Below, piece after piece: positions 16,085-28,824 of a DNA stretch of 64,000 nucleotides; the stretch's first letter is position 1; each line of letters begins with the position of its first letter. Both the position numbers and the translations under genes were made by a program. The notes under the pieces were generated by a model. That model made no database searches. It was not told the DNA's origin and worked only from the letters and a program-made list of their open reading frames with translations. The DNA comes from Myrmaecium sp. VS I D KN 1. Its lineage: Eukaryota; Ascomycota; Dothideomycetes; Valsariales; Valsariaceae. Where the stretch lies: assembly GCA_019775845.1 (NCBI GenBank), contig JADQAV010000014.1, positions 62,001 through 126,000 of the forward strand, given 5' to 3'.

Positions 16085-16657
16085 AGGCGGTCGACCTCGA
16101 CCTTTTTTTTCTCACTCAGGGCAGCTCTCCTCAGCATCATCCGCTGCCCTACACCCAGTTTGCTCACCATTTTCTTTCCCCGCCTGGGTCCTCTATTTTG
16201 CTTTACTCCGCAAGATACCCGTTGCTGCGTTTCCGGTTTTAATGTAATACGGTCCGCTTCACCAATTTTCTTTCCTTTTTCCTCCTATTCGCGCAGGGTC
16301 ATCGTCGCTCAAAGTCTGTAACATTATCATCACCAATCTCGGGGGGAGGGAGCGAGCATTTGCATCCATCGGCAGGCCGTCATCACGGGCGATTAGCGAG
16401 CATCACCGGCCGGTTTCAGTAGGAAGCGCTGATATTTCCTCATCGCGCGCCGGTCTTGGAGTCATCACTACTACTACAGCATCTGGTTTTAAGTTGGATC
16501 ATTCACGGGTTTTTTCGAACAAAAGCTTTTCTTTTCTCTGCCTTTATTGGAGTACGCAGCATCCATCTTTCCTTCTTCTTTCAGCAGACTGCTACCAGTC
16601 TCCTTCAAATTCTGGCTTTTTTTTGGCTTTAGGCTCTATTTTGGATCAACCTCCTAC

Positions 16658-16693
<36 letters not shown>
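16658..16693. repeat. (TCA)12 microsatellite
   Basis: Twelve perfect copies of TCA, in non-coding sequence downstream of the gp1-like gene. Confidence 0.95.
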
Positions 16694-16694
<1 letters not shown>

Positions 16695-17258
16695 TAGATA
16701 ATATTATACACCCCACTTTGCGCAAGCATTCGCTGAAAAAGAAAAAAAAAACTACCTACAGGACTATGTACGCCTTCTTCTTCACTGTTGCCTAATCCGT
16801 GATGTGATCCGATTGTTTCTCGTGATCGGGCTCCCACGCTTCCGTGAGGCGGCTTCGTGACGCCCAACCACACGCGATAGGTTGGACATCTGAAGTCTCA
16901 TCACAGTCATTCAGCCACCATTTTTTCTGCCCTCCTGCTACGAGACGAGACGCCTGCGGTTGGTTGTTTCTTTGCACGCCTTCCCCTCCCCCGCCATTCC
17001 GCACCCCACTGCATCGCGCCTGCACCGAACCAGCTCGGCGAACACCCGCGACGCGCCGTATGAGAGGTACCTAGGTAAGGTATGCACGTAGTATGGAATC
17101 ACCAGCGCGCGCATCGATCACAACTGGCCTAGACCTCCCATGCCCTGCTTCCCCGCCCTCCTGCTAGGAACTTAGGGCTGAGCGCGTTGAAACGAAACGG
17201 AGCGGAACGAAACAAAATAAGGTACCTCCCGCCGCCCCGCCCATTTTCTTCCCGCCGT

Positions 17259-17294
17259 GACTGTGATTGTGACTGTGACTGTGACTGTGACTGT
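17259..17294. repeat. (GACTGT)6 microsatellite
   Basis: Six tandem copies of GACTGT with a single substitution in the second copy. Non-coding. Confidence 0.93.
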
Positions 17295-20200
17295 GCTGGA
17301 TGAGGTGCAGGTATGTGGGTGTTGGATGGGATGGGCTGGGATGTAGCTAATAGTTGCTTTATTGCTTTAGCTACCTGAGCTAGCTAAAGACTTCATGTCC
17401 GGGGAAAACGGCGCGTGAGCACTAACGTGCTGCGATGCGGGCACTTAAAGTTCGCTCGGCAGGACGCCCTTCCCGCCTTCCCATTGCTGAGCGGTGCCGG
17501 CATCATCGCTGCACACTTTTCGGTTGCTCGCGGCCACATGCGCGCCTATACTTAGTAGAGTAATGCACCAGCCATGCCCCGGAGAGACAGGAGCACGTCG
17601 ATGATGCGAACTACTCTGCGCCTCGGCGATCGAGAGGGAACACCTATTCGGTATATGCGGATACCTATGTAATCAACTCCTCAGCAGCCGGTCGGAGTGA
17701 ATGGACCGCCGGACATCCGCCATTGTACCGTCCCGGCGTGGGCGGCGCATCTACCACCACTCATCCCTCTCACGTCCATCACTATCACCGTCATCCCCAC
17801 CACCACCATCAGCTCGTGAGGAACGCCGGACAATCGATGTCCACCGCGGTTGCATACAGAATCTCACCACACACCCCACGCTCCATCTGCTTCCGCCGCC
17901 GCGTCCAAGGGTTCAGCACGGGGCGGCTGGAAAACTCCGTTCGGCCTATCAGACGACGCGGTGCTGCTGTGCAAACGGCAAATATACGCTTGGGCAACGC
18001 GTCGGATCGTACAGTAGTACACACACACAAATGCATACATACATTTTACATTTGACCGTACCCTGTACCCAACGCCGTCCCTTGCTTCGTTCATGGGTGG
18101 GCAGCAGCTGCGAACCGCTCCGCCCCGAGATCCATCCCGGGTATGCTTGGGACAGCCATCCATCACTCGTTATGTATCCCACCAACCCCCCTCTTCCTCT
18201 CCCTCGCGGCATGGCATTGCCGCTGTCAAAGGAAAAGGAAAGGGGGGCAACGTGCGAGCGGCGGGGTCACGATGCCGTCCGTATGTAAGCTAAGGTATGC
18301 ATACAATCCACACTACATCGACGACCGAGGGAAGGAACAACCTCATCACACACAAGGTTCCCCAGCAAAAGAACGCCCTCGATCCGTACCTTGCCCACAG
18401 CCTCCTCTCCCTGTACGTTCCACACCAGCCTCCCCCATCGCAGGTCGGTGAGCACACGCATCACGAAAAAGCCCGGTGTGACATCAATTGGCGGTGGGAC
18501 GTTTCAGGAGATGACGGGGATGGGATGGAGGGCGTTTTTTTTCTCAGCCTCACCATCCCATCCTATCCCTCCCTCCATGAACCTATGCAACATATTGCAT
18601 CTCCCCCCACTATACACAAAGCCCAAGCGTAACGTACATACCACCTTGAACACGTTCCAACACGCACCGCATCGTCTTCTGAGGCACGCACACACACGCG
18701 CGTGCACCTGCTATAGTGCGAGGTGGAATGGGAATGAAACGTGAAACGAATATACGAAAAGCAGAGGTAAAGGTGTCGATGGACTGCAGAATTATATCTA
18801 CCACCGACATCATGACATCGCCCTGCCATCGCCCTGTAGATATACGTACAGACGGGTGAGATGGATATACATACTTACATACCTTCCGCATTCCCACCTT
18901 TCATTTCCACTGCCGATCCAATCCAATCCAATCAATCAACCCCTCACCACCCATCCATCCAACTCTTCCTCGATCCCCTCCACCCCTCCAACCCTCACAC
19001 ATCCCGGTTAAAACCACGAAGGATCAGAACCAGCGGGGTCGGGGGGGAAGTGGGGGGGTGGCCGCAGAAGCGGTCGCAGCGGCAGGAGCCTCTATCCTTC
19101 CATCCCTCGTTCTTCCTTTCTTTTTCCCGGCAGTATGTAGACCGGTCGGGCGGCGCCGAGGCTGAACTTGATACGTACCTCCTACCGTAGATCTGTATCT
19201 ACCTATGAGAGGAGGGCGTGGGCATGGGGAGGGAGGGGATGCTAGTCACCGGATCTTGGATCTTCTGCGGTTAAGCGCCCGTTTGACTCCTTGCCACTAC
19301 CACCCCCGTCACCTTTACTAATACTGCTTCGCCTTTTACTGCCTGTTGCTGCCTTTGATTCGGTACTCGGTATCCGGTATGTGACTGCCCTGCGTATGCG
19401 GATCGATACTGTTGAGACATCTGTGATGTTGGGCGGGTAGATCTCGTCGGTACAAAGATACGGAGGGTTCCTTAGGAAGTGTACTTGCACGTGCGCATGT
19501 CTTATATTAGGCATCAGCGGGGTAATGATTAAATTCTCAGCGGCGGACTTCCTCTTTTGGAGGGCCTGCTGCTGACATGTTTGCCTTACGGCAGTTTGCA
19601 TGCTTACTTTAGGTACCTGCTTACCTACTTTGCCTTCTAAGCACGCTGCGTCGGCTGAGCTTACGTTAGTACACTATGCAGTACGTACGTGACCACATAA
19701 TCCTATACCATATCTACACTGTATCTCTGTCGGTATGCACAAAGTCAGTAAGCCACTACTTCGTCAGCCATGCTGGTTTCTTTCTTCTTATCTTCTGCCC
19801 TGCAGCTGGTAAGGGTAGACGGAATCTTTTGGCTTTGTGGAGATAGTTATAGGTGCTTAATACATTTTCTCTCAGTCCTCATGCAGGGATATTCTTTTCC
19901 TACTACATAGTACTTAGGTAAGGTGAGACTGTTACTTTCCTGCTAACGCGGGGTTTATCAGAGAGATAGAGAGGGAGAAGGGGGAGAGAGAAAGAAGGGG
20001 TCGTTGAATGAGGAAAGGTAAAGCCTGCACTACCTTATCAGTATATGTATTTATAAATAATTTAGGCCCAAAGGTTTTAGATCAGAGGGGAGGTTGTTAA
20101 TATGGGGGTTTGGCAACACGTGATCCAAAACTTACGGTCACTGATGGGTATATATATATATATAATCTCGGTCACAGCGGCTTATAGTATAGATATAAAC

Positions 20201-21312
20201 TTAGCTACTTATCAGATCCGGAAGCCGTTAACTAGGCTCGTATATACGTATACTCATATACCTACTATAAACACACTCTCACCTTTCCCCGCTGTCCAGT
20301 TCACCTCTCTCTTATTCGCAAAGCGGGTGAGTCAGTAAGGAGGCCAGTCATATCTTTCTCTTTCCCTATGTTAATTCCTTTCTTTCCTTCTTCTTCCCCT
20401 TTCAGGGCCCTATTTTCTTCTTTCACATATTTTTTCATGTCCCTGATAACACCTAGTCACTCGCACGTCCGGCTATGCATGGCAACATCACGTACGTCTC
20501 ATATCCCTCCTGCCTGCTTCCATAGCGGCGTCCAGGCCAGCACATCGCGGGTTGAAGGAAGATGGTCGTTTCGCCCCCCAGCGAGGCACTGTAGACAATC
20601 TTAGTCCCTGGATATCAAACTAAATGGCTGACGTACGGGAATCGGATTCTGTAGCAAGGTTGATCTGCATCCATCTGCGAAATCCTTCGCTGATTCTCGG
20701 ATTATATTCGTTATATCTGAGATATACCTTCGCTTGCCGGTGATTTGTAGACCGGGGTGGGGCGTTTTGTTTGTATGGGAGTTTTCTTATTCGTACTGGT
20801 GCGGGATATAGCGTCTTCTGTAGCTGGAAGGAGGTTATATTGTGCGTGGGTGGGTAGGATGGTGGTGGTGGAGGATGTTCTGAGGACGATTGAATTGTTT
20901 TTTTGCTTCTTAGTTATGTGTTATTATAGTTAGAGAGTATTTAAATATATACATTTATACTGTGGCCTGTCTGTATTCAAATCGTTAGTTATATATCGAT
21001 ATGGCTCGCAATATCCCTATAATTATTATCGAAATTCCCCTTCTCCCTCCACAAGCTTACTTTATTTATTTTAGCATTTGCCGTAACGCTGAGCTCCTTC
21101 CAGACCTGCTACTGCTCTCATAACTACTATATAGCCGTTGCTGTACGGCTACGTATGCATATATATTTATCTACACCCGGGGTCATGGTTATACCTAGTA
21201 CCTACCCTCCTTACCTTCCCATATCCTGCGAGCCGACGTAAAACTCAAAGAACCGCATTTAAGTCGAGATAAACTTTCTGATAAACGGGGTGTTTTAAGC
21301 AGCACGGCTTGC

Positions 21313-21436
21313 GAGGAAGAAGAAGAAGGAGGAGGAGAGGAAGAGGAAGAGGAAGAGGAAGAGGAAAAAGAGGAGGAAGAGGAAGAGGAAAAAGAGGCGG
21401 AAGAGGAAGAGGAAAAAGAGGAGGAAGAGGAAGAGG
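21313..21436. repeat. Long GGA/GAA purine tract
   Basis: About 124 nt of almost pure purine on the plus strand, with one pyrimidine near 21398. It is built from GAGGAA words with longer-period copies separated by AAAAAG. Such mirror-symmetric homopurine tracts can form triplex DNA. The Pro/Leu-rich minus-strand ORF over it is only a reading of the repeat. Confidence 0.92.
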
Positions 21437-22087
21437 CACCCTCCCCTTCAATGCTTCCTGATTCAATACGGCCTCATCCTTCCATATGCATACAGCCTCT
21501 CTCTTTCGAACGATATTACATCCATATTCTCCCATCCCATCCCTATACGACTTACTCGTCCATCTATCCATCCATCCATTGATCCGTTCTTCCCTCCTCT
21601 CTTGAATAAACCAGTCCGTAAGGGCGAGCAGGCCTCAAGCATGCAGCGCCCCTTCAATATCGCTACAAAGCATCTCCATTCCCTCCATATGCGATCAGTC
21701 TTTCTGTCTCTTCACTGTACGCGCAATGAACATGTTAGTTCCGGAGGACAACGTGGCGGAGGCTTTAGGGGTTTAGATTGATTGATTCAGGCATATATAT
21801 CTTTGGTTCATATGTGTACAGTAGAGGAGGAAAATACTCGCCAATATTCCCATTCATTCCCATTCCCATCGGATTCCGGCCCTCCACCATGCATGATACA
21901 AGAGCAAGAAAAACAACACCACATTCCCATCCCACCCCATGCCAAGCCATGCGATCCCAACCCTCTAATTTCCCCTTCCCCTAACCCCCAAAGCCAAAGC
22001 CACTCCCAGAGAAAGAAATATTCGATAAAGGAGATGTGCATCCATGCTCATCCCCTCTCCCTCCCTCCCTCCCTCCCTTCACCCTCC

Positions 22088-24250
22088 CTAGAACCCCTCC
22101 AAACTCCACCTTCGCACCGCCTCCGCGCGGCCCCTCAGACTCGCCTCCAGCCGATCCGTCTCCGCGAGCGCGCGCTGGAGGGCGCGGAGCATGCCGGGTG
22201 CCAGCGAGGACGAGGACGCAGACGCAGACGCAGACGAGGAAAATGCGAATGCAGACCCCGTAGCAGGGGTGCCGCAGGAGGAGGTGAAGAAGTCGGTGAA
22301 GGGTGGGGAGGAGGGGTGGGTGCTCCCGTTTTGGGGAGCTGGTGCTGATGGATGTTCGGGGGGTGTGGGGAGGGCGTGGGGACGGTTGGTGCTGTTGTTG
22401 TTGGCGCTGTTGGTGGAGCTGGGGCAGTGGGGGCAGGGGGTGTGGTGGTGATGGTGTTGAGGTGTCCAGGGGGAGGATTGGTGCGGGTGTGGATGCGGAC
22501 GGTAGAAGTCGTGGTTGTGGGTGTGAGTGTGGTGGTAGTAGGGGCTTGGGGTGAAGCAGTTGAAGGAGGAGTGTTGTTGCTGTTGCTGTTGTGGTTCCAC
22601 GGTGCGGTTGTGGTCGCCGAATGGCTCGGAGGGGGAGAGGAGGCGTTGGATGGCGACCTTGATCTTGGCCAGGACGGCGTTGATGAGCTGGACGTGCAGG
22701 ACGGCTTGGAGGGAGCGCGAGGCGGTGGTATCGAAGGAGAACGTGTCGAGGGAGATATCCGGGAGGAGTGAGGCATGGTGGTGGTGGTGGTGATGGCCGC
22801 CCTGTTCCTCGAATGGCGAGTAGGCGCCGCCGTGACCTGATGGTTGGGAGTCCGGCGTGGGCGGGATCGGCTCCGTGATCCGGTCGAGGAAGACGGAGAT
22901 GAGGACGTCGAAGTTGTGGAGGAGGCGGAGGTAGCTGGTCAGCATGAAGAACGCGAGGATGCTCTGCTGCGGGTCCCCGGCGGCGAGGCCCGCATCGGCC
23001 GGTGCCCCGAACGGGTCGCCGTCCAAGGCGGAGGACGTGTCGGACGTGAAGGTGCTGTCCCGCCGCGGGTGGCCGTAGCCATGAGGGTTAGAAGGATGGC
23101 CCGTGTCCGGGCCGGTCATGCTCTCGGGTGTCGAGAGGTACGAATACGCCTCCAGGGCGGGGTCGACGCTCGGGCTGAGCATGGACTGGTGGTGAATCCG
23201 GCGGAGAAGCTCCAGCATCTTTTCGGATGCGCGGAGGTTGGCTTTCAGCTGGCCCTTGAAGCAGTCATCAGCGATCGGCGTGGCTCTGCTCCCCGCGCCC
23301 GGGGACGTGAACTCCTGGCCTTTCCTGGTCAGGATAGCCAGCTCTTTGCTGTGCTTGTTCAGCTCGGCCTGCAGCTGAACGATCTCGAGGATGCAGTCTT
23401 CGGGCGAAGAGCTGAACAGGGAGGACGCATCGAATGGTCCGTCCGGTGTTGGATGTGTAGCAGATCGAGGTTGCTGCCTTGGTGGCTCTGAGGGCTTGAG
23501 ATATTCATCTGTTGTTTGCGGTGTTGAAGGAGGATGACCTGCTGCAGTGGGATCCAATGCTGCGGGTGAAGCGACGGTGAAGTCAAACGCCATGAGTTCC
23601 GAGTACAGTGACTGCTCCTCCACGCCACCCGGCTGTCCGTGGCTTAAGCCACACGGGTCCACTTCCGCTCCGTCAGCAACGCGCAACAACCACACCACTC
23701 AGAAGCGAGCTTACCTACCGACGTCAAGGTGCATTCCATCCGGGTTGAAGGCATCCAGGAACTCCAGATCGCCATGGAAGGTTGTATGCTTATCCGGTCG
23801 AGAAACCGCGCCGGCCGCCGCGGCGGGACGGAGGTGCGGGGTGGTGGAAAAGTCCAGATCGGGCAGGGAGGCGGTCCGGTCCCCTTGCGCCGCTTCCGAA
23901 CCGCCGCGGTCGGACCCCTCCCTGGCCGTTCCGAGGTCCTCGCCGTTCCAGTACCCGGTGCGGGCGGGCGACGGCGGCCGCCGCCGCGGCGAGCTGACCT
24001 CCGACGACGCCGCGCGGACGGGCGGCGTGGGCGTCGAGTCCGTCCGGGACCGGTGCTTCTGCCGCGGGCGTCCCAGCCGTTGCGGCGGATCGTAAACGCA
24101 CTCCGCGCCGGCCTTGAGGCATCGCTGGCACGGCTTGGTGCCGCTGCCGGCCGTCCGGGGACAGCGGAGCTTGGAGGCGTGGCATCGGTTGCATGCCTGT
24201 CGGATGACGAGTGGTTTCCGGGGGAGGGCAGTCTCGGTGCCGGTCGACAT
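22088..24250 (-). CDS. Zn2Cys6 transcription factor, AflR-like
   Basis: Nuclear DNA-binding regulator. Exon 1 is 24250-23715. Exon 2 is most likely 23642-22088 (GTAAGC donor, TAAG acceptor), giving 696 aa; a 57-bp intron alternative (23718-23662) also keeps frame. The binuclear zinc cluster lies near residues 19-50: RQACNRCHASKLRCP, then KPCQRCLKAGAECVY (C-x2-C-x6-C-x10-C-x2-C-x6-C), followed by the basic linker RLGRPRQKHRSR. The central part (CILEIVQLQAELNKHSKELA, LLRRIHHQSM, MLTSYLRLLHNFDVLISVFL) resembles the AflR-type regulatory domain. The C-terminal third has His, Gln and Ser runs and ends in a helix (MLRALQRALAETDRLEASLR). It is 4.6 kb from the PKS-NRPS gene and is the only regulator in the window, so it is a candidate pathway regulator, but this is unproven. 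Confidence 0.88.
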
Positions 24251-27200
24251 AGTTGAATATATCCTCGGCGTGGAGAAGGGGATTGGGGCTTGAAGCTGGG
24301 GGCTTGCGGCTTGGAGGGCGGCTAGAGGCTGGTTGAGCAGGTACCGTGACGGATGGAGAGTTATATAGGCGACATCCTCCAACGGCCGCCGCGCTGCCGA
24401 CTCCGTGAAGCCCCAGACTCCGTTCCCCTGCCGGTTAGCGCTGACATGAGACCTGGTGGAGCCATCCAGGCGAAGCTGGGAGATGGACGGGACTGGTGTC
24501 CTGCCCGTCCGTGGAAGCCTAGTGCTGTGCGTGCCGGCGATCGATCGAGCGAAGCCTTTCTGGGGAGAAGCAAGCGGCCGGTAGGAGCTGCAGGAGAGAG
24601 GCTGTTGGCCGCTGGCAAGGAAGCCTTTCCCGTTTGCTGTCCGCTGTTCGCTGTTCGTAGTTGATTGCCGGTTGCTGGTCACTGGTTGCTGTCCGCCGGG
24701 GTGGCTCTAGAGGCTGATCCCCCCTCCTTCCTCCCCGTGTGGCCCCCGCGGCCGAGCCCCAAATCCAACTGCTCCCTTCGCCCCTGTCCCACCGTCCCAC
24801 GGCCCACCGACGACGAGACGATTGACCAATGCGGCGGACTGTCTAGGGAGCGTGCGACCATGCTTGCTTATCCGAACGGACTTACCTCGTGGCCTTGCCA
24901 TCCCGGCACGGCCTGGTACGAACGTCTGGATGGGATGAGCGGTGGGGTCCGAGTATCCTCCTGTACCTCACCAGCACCCCCCGGCTACCCTCAACCATCT
25001 CCTTGGATGTTTGGTAGGGCTATGCACGACGTTTTACTGGGTACTGTACCTCACATCCCCCGTATGCACAGGAGAAAAGGGCAAGACCCATTGGAAAGAT
25101 CTCTTGTCCCATTCAGGGGAACCCCCTCTTCCCCCTCACTCACACATCAAGGTACAAGCACGCATGTCCATCCGGGTCCAAACCATCACCGAGCGTTCTC
25201 CAGATGCGACACCTCCGTCTCCTCCGCCGCTCAGCCTTGTTACCCACCGCCTCCATCCTTCCTCCGATCCTCCTCGCTTACCGGACCTATCATCTTCTCC
25301 GCTTTTCATCCCGCCCCCTTGATCCCGCCGCTGCCACATCCTCCTCCTTCCTTCCTCCATTCCTTCCTTCACGAAGGAACAGGACTGGCTGCCTGGCCAG
25401 CCTACCCGCTAGTGTACGCACATGGGACGAAAGGAGAGGTGGAGGAAGCGAGGGTGGCGGAGAGACAAGGAGGGAGGTGGGGGTTTCATCCTTCGAATCC
25501 TCCTTCGCGCCCGCGCAAACGTGGCCTCGTCATCCTCGTCATCCTCGCCTGATCGCGAGCGTCATTTGGTCTGTCTGGACATTGAGGCGGGGCGAGGCGA
25601 GAGGGGGAAAAGGAGGAGGAGGAGGATGGAGTTCCGTGCTTTGAGGATTGAATGGGTTGTAACGATCGTGTCGTTGCATACTTACATTCATACTTTCTTA
25701 CTTGCTTGCTTACAATTACCTCTCAACGGAGTTGACAGGTAGGCCAAGCAAAGAATGGAAGGTACATGGATGAGGTGTCATCATCACCCGAAGATCGTTC
25801 GACACATTTTCAAAAAGACAAACAAATAAACAAAAAAAGCCCCCCTTGGTCCGGCCCCAAGCAAGCAAAGGGGACAGGGAATAGAAACCGAGAAAACGCG
25901 GGGTTGGGGACGGCGGGAAGAACGGGGACCCCTCCCCGTCCCTGCTCCCTTGGAAGTGGGAATAATGGTGATATAACTGGGGTTCGTCGTCGGTCGGCCG
26001 GTCGATGATGATGCGGAATCGGAGATGCGTGGTTACGGCCGGTAGTTGTAGTAGCGGGAGGAGAGGAAGAGAGCTGCCCTGGTGGTGCAATGTTGCGAGC
26101 GAGCGAGCGAGCGGAAGCGGCGTCGATCGCCGATCGGCCCCCTCCCTTTCCCCCCTCTGCTGCCTCAAGTCGCTCTCACTAACTCGAAGGTACCAACTCC
26201 CTATCCGTCCGTGCTCGGTCGGCATCGGGTGAATTATTCATGAAAGTCCAACACACTCGGATTGCATAACGGTACCTAAGAAAGAATGGGGTACTACCGT
26301 ACTACTACCGAGCGAGAGCTTATTCTCACTCAGATCATCACGGACACTGAGTGCGAGGGAACTCCACACATCCGCGCGTACCAAAATAGCAATCGTGAGC
26401 GGGTCAGTACGAACATCCCTGATATGTAACGTAATCATGGCCATGTTCCGAAGGCACCCCTAATTTCTCTCTCTCTCCCGGCCATGGTGCCGGGAGCTAA
26501 GGTAAGCAAAAATCGGCCCGAGCCTTGCGGTGGGGAAAAGTCACTGCAGCCCCCCCACCCTTTCCTTCTTCCCCTCAACTCAAAAAGCCCGCCGCCGCCG
26601 CCGGCCGGCACAAAAGGGAGCCTGACAGGCAGGAAGATGATGGACGAACCAGAAGAAAGGGAGGGGAGGGTTAAATGACACCATTAGCCCCTTGCACATC
26701 TTGCTATAATATCCTTGGAACGTACAACGGACGTAATACAGTTACCTGCTCCGTAAGATAATACAAGACTTTCTATTCCCCCATCCCGTTGATCCCACAG
26801 CTACCTGTCTATCCTACCCACACCGCTCTGTCTGGTTGATTCAACCCCTTAATCAGAGAGCCAAAGGATGGGTGTAGGACAGATAGAGCTGTGGGCTTCC
26901 AGCGTTCTTTCTAACACATCCGTATATACTATGTGAGTATTACAACAGCTTCTCAGCATCGCTCCTACCTACCACTATTTCCGAACAGCGACGGCCGGGA
27001 CCCGAGACTGGTCCGAGTGAAATACAAAGACGGGCGAGAGAGGCGGGCCCTACAGCTAACTAGGAACGGGTGGCTGATTCGTACGGCAGGAGGCGTTTTG
27101 AGACGCAAGTCCTAGTATGTGTAGTATGAGACGATACAACACAGCTAGTACTTGACGCACGGCATATATCTATAACTTACTACTATCTCTTCGACATGCC

Positions 27201-28824
27201 AAAGAAAGAATACATAACCTTGCCCACTCGTTTTCGTGCATGATGGGTCTGAATGACCAGTAGTAGTAAGGTCCCCCTAAATCTCCCTAACAAGATTCAA
27301 CACCACCAGCCACCCTCGGAACTTCAATCGAAGCTCCAGCACGGACACGAACGGTACCACCTATAAGCAGATCGTCATGTAAGATATGAAGGTACACGTG
27401 CCCCCCTAGTACGTACTACTACGGATTAGGTCCTCGCTGCGACAACCGGCCCCCAAATCCATTCCTTCCTTCCTTAACTCCTTCGCTCCTTCCATCCATG
27501 CTTCGTTCGAGTCCTTCCTTCCCTCTCTTGTCTCTTTCACCCCCAGACCGTGCTCCATTGGTGCCTGCTATTCATGGAACAATCGATATCCGGTCCGTCG
27601 CCTTCGGGTTGTACCTTACAGGCTTACGTCTCGATTCACTGCCATGGGTAAGCGAGCTTAGATCATCATCCCCCCTACGTACGGTACCTATGAGAAATGC
27701 CGTTCCTTTCCATTGCATTCCTTCAGGCCTTCCATTCATCCATCCATTCATCCTCCTGCTACTCATTCCTTCCTTCCTCCCTTCCTTCATTCCTTCCAAC
27801 GGCCGGCTCGCATCGCCACACCCACTCGGCAGGTGGGAACGGCTAGTAGGTCCTAGGTACCTAGTCGGTACGGTACTCCGTACGGTAGGTACCTTCCTTC
27901 CTTCATCCCTTCCTACTGGTTCTGCAGGTCCTTCTCGATGTGGAAATAAAAAACGGCCGTCAGGATTGAAAACAGACTATATCTGGTACACTCTCATTCA
28001 CGTCTTCTATCATCGTTGACCCCTGCCTTGATGGCCACTACATGCTGTACGAAAACCTCTGGACACAGGGAGAGGCAAAGGGATCAAGCAGGCATCCAGA
28101 AGAAAAAATAGCAAGTCAAAAGTAGAGGAAAAGGAAAGGAAGAGTAACAATACACGCAAAAGGGCCTCTAAAGCAGGGGAAAGAACCCGAATCAGCAGCC
28201 CTCCAAGCACTTTGCTCATGCGCTACCTTAGGTGGGAGGTAGGGTAGGTGGATCGATGGAGAAAGGTGGAGAGATCGAAAGATCAAGATCGGGTAGATAT
28301 TGGTGCTATAGGAGATGGGAATGGGAATGGGAATGGGAATGGGAATGGGAATGGGAATGGGAATGGGGAAGGAGATGGTGAAAAAGATCGTCTCCACTCC
28401 TCCCCTTCTACTCCATCCCCGTGGGGACGTATGCCCCGGCGGTACGTTACGTGGGGACTGGATCTGCTGCTAGATTTCGCTCGCGTGCCGTGGGAGATCG
28501 ATCTGTCAGTCAGGCAGTGGGCGAGCATGGCGATCATCACCGCCGTTGACAGACGAAGCTTGCCTGCTAGGACGTTCCCTTCCCGAGAATTCACGCAGTT
28601 GATCGGATCGGGTCGGGGCAGTGGAGATCAAGTTCGCTTGTCTATTTTCTCGGTAGTACCGTCTATAGCAAGAAAGGAAAAATGTACATGAACGATCCAC
28701 CATGAACACCTGTTCCATGACGTTTCCAGAAAGCCCACCCATGTGTACATCAATCACCGCAATCCAAGACCGAGAACCCAACGCCCCAAGGAAATCCCCT
28801 CTCAAACCATCCCAAACTCGACGC
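24251..28824. other. Gene-free spacer between regulator and PKS-NRPS (about 4.6 kb)
   Basis: Upstream of the Zn2Cys6 gene and downstream of the PKS-NRPS stop. Only low-complexity ORFs are present. It has Pro/Ser-coding CT-rich stretches (25230-25560), GAGC repeats near 26097, a palindrome-rich GGTACC/CCGTAC cluster at about 27850-27895, and a hexamer repeat at 28315. No domain or tRNA was recognised. Confidence 0.65.
28315..28362. repeat. (ATGGGA)8 tandem hexamer
   Basis: Eight uninterrupted copies of ATGGGA about 0.46 kb past the stop codon of the PKS-NRPS gene. It is not the TTAGGG telomere unit. Confidence 0.94.

Larger units (their letters stand above)
16085..22087. other. Gene-free region with microsatellites and an AT-rich core (about 6 kb)
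   Basis: No ORF here has a recognisable product. The stretch begins with the 3' flank of the gp1-like gene and ends with the 3' flank of the Zn2Cys6 gene. It contains several simple repeats (listed separately), frequent GGTACC/TAGGTA-type palindromic words (near 17067, 19610 and 19910), TATATA runs near 20150, and a moderately AT-rich interval at about 20040-21240. That interval is less extreme than the block at the right end of the window. Confidence 0.65.

Noticed and set aside
17701-18288. 195-codon plus-strand frame in the second gene-free region
   Set aside because: Ser/Pro/Arg/His-rich low complexity, overlapped by several similar frames on both strands, with no splice partner.
22135-22776. 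Pro/Thr/Ser-rich 213-codon frame over the zinc-cluster gene
   Set aside because: A shifted reading of the His/Gln/Ser-rich C-terminal region of the real gene.
28315-28362. G-rich hexamer array as possible interstitial telomere repeat
   Set aside because: The unit is ATGGGA, not TTAGGG or a circular permutation of it.
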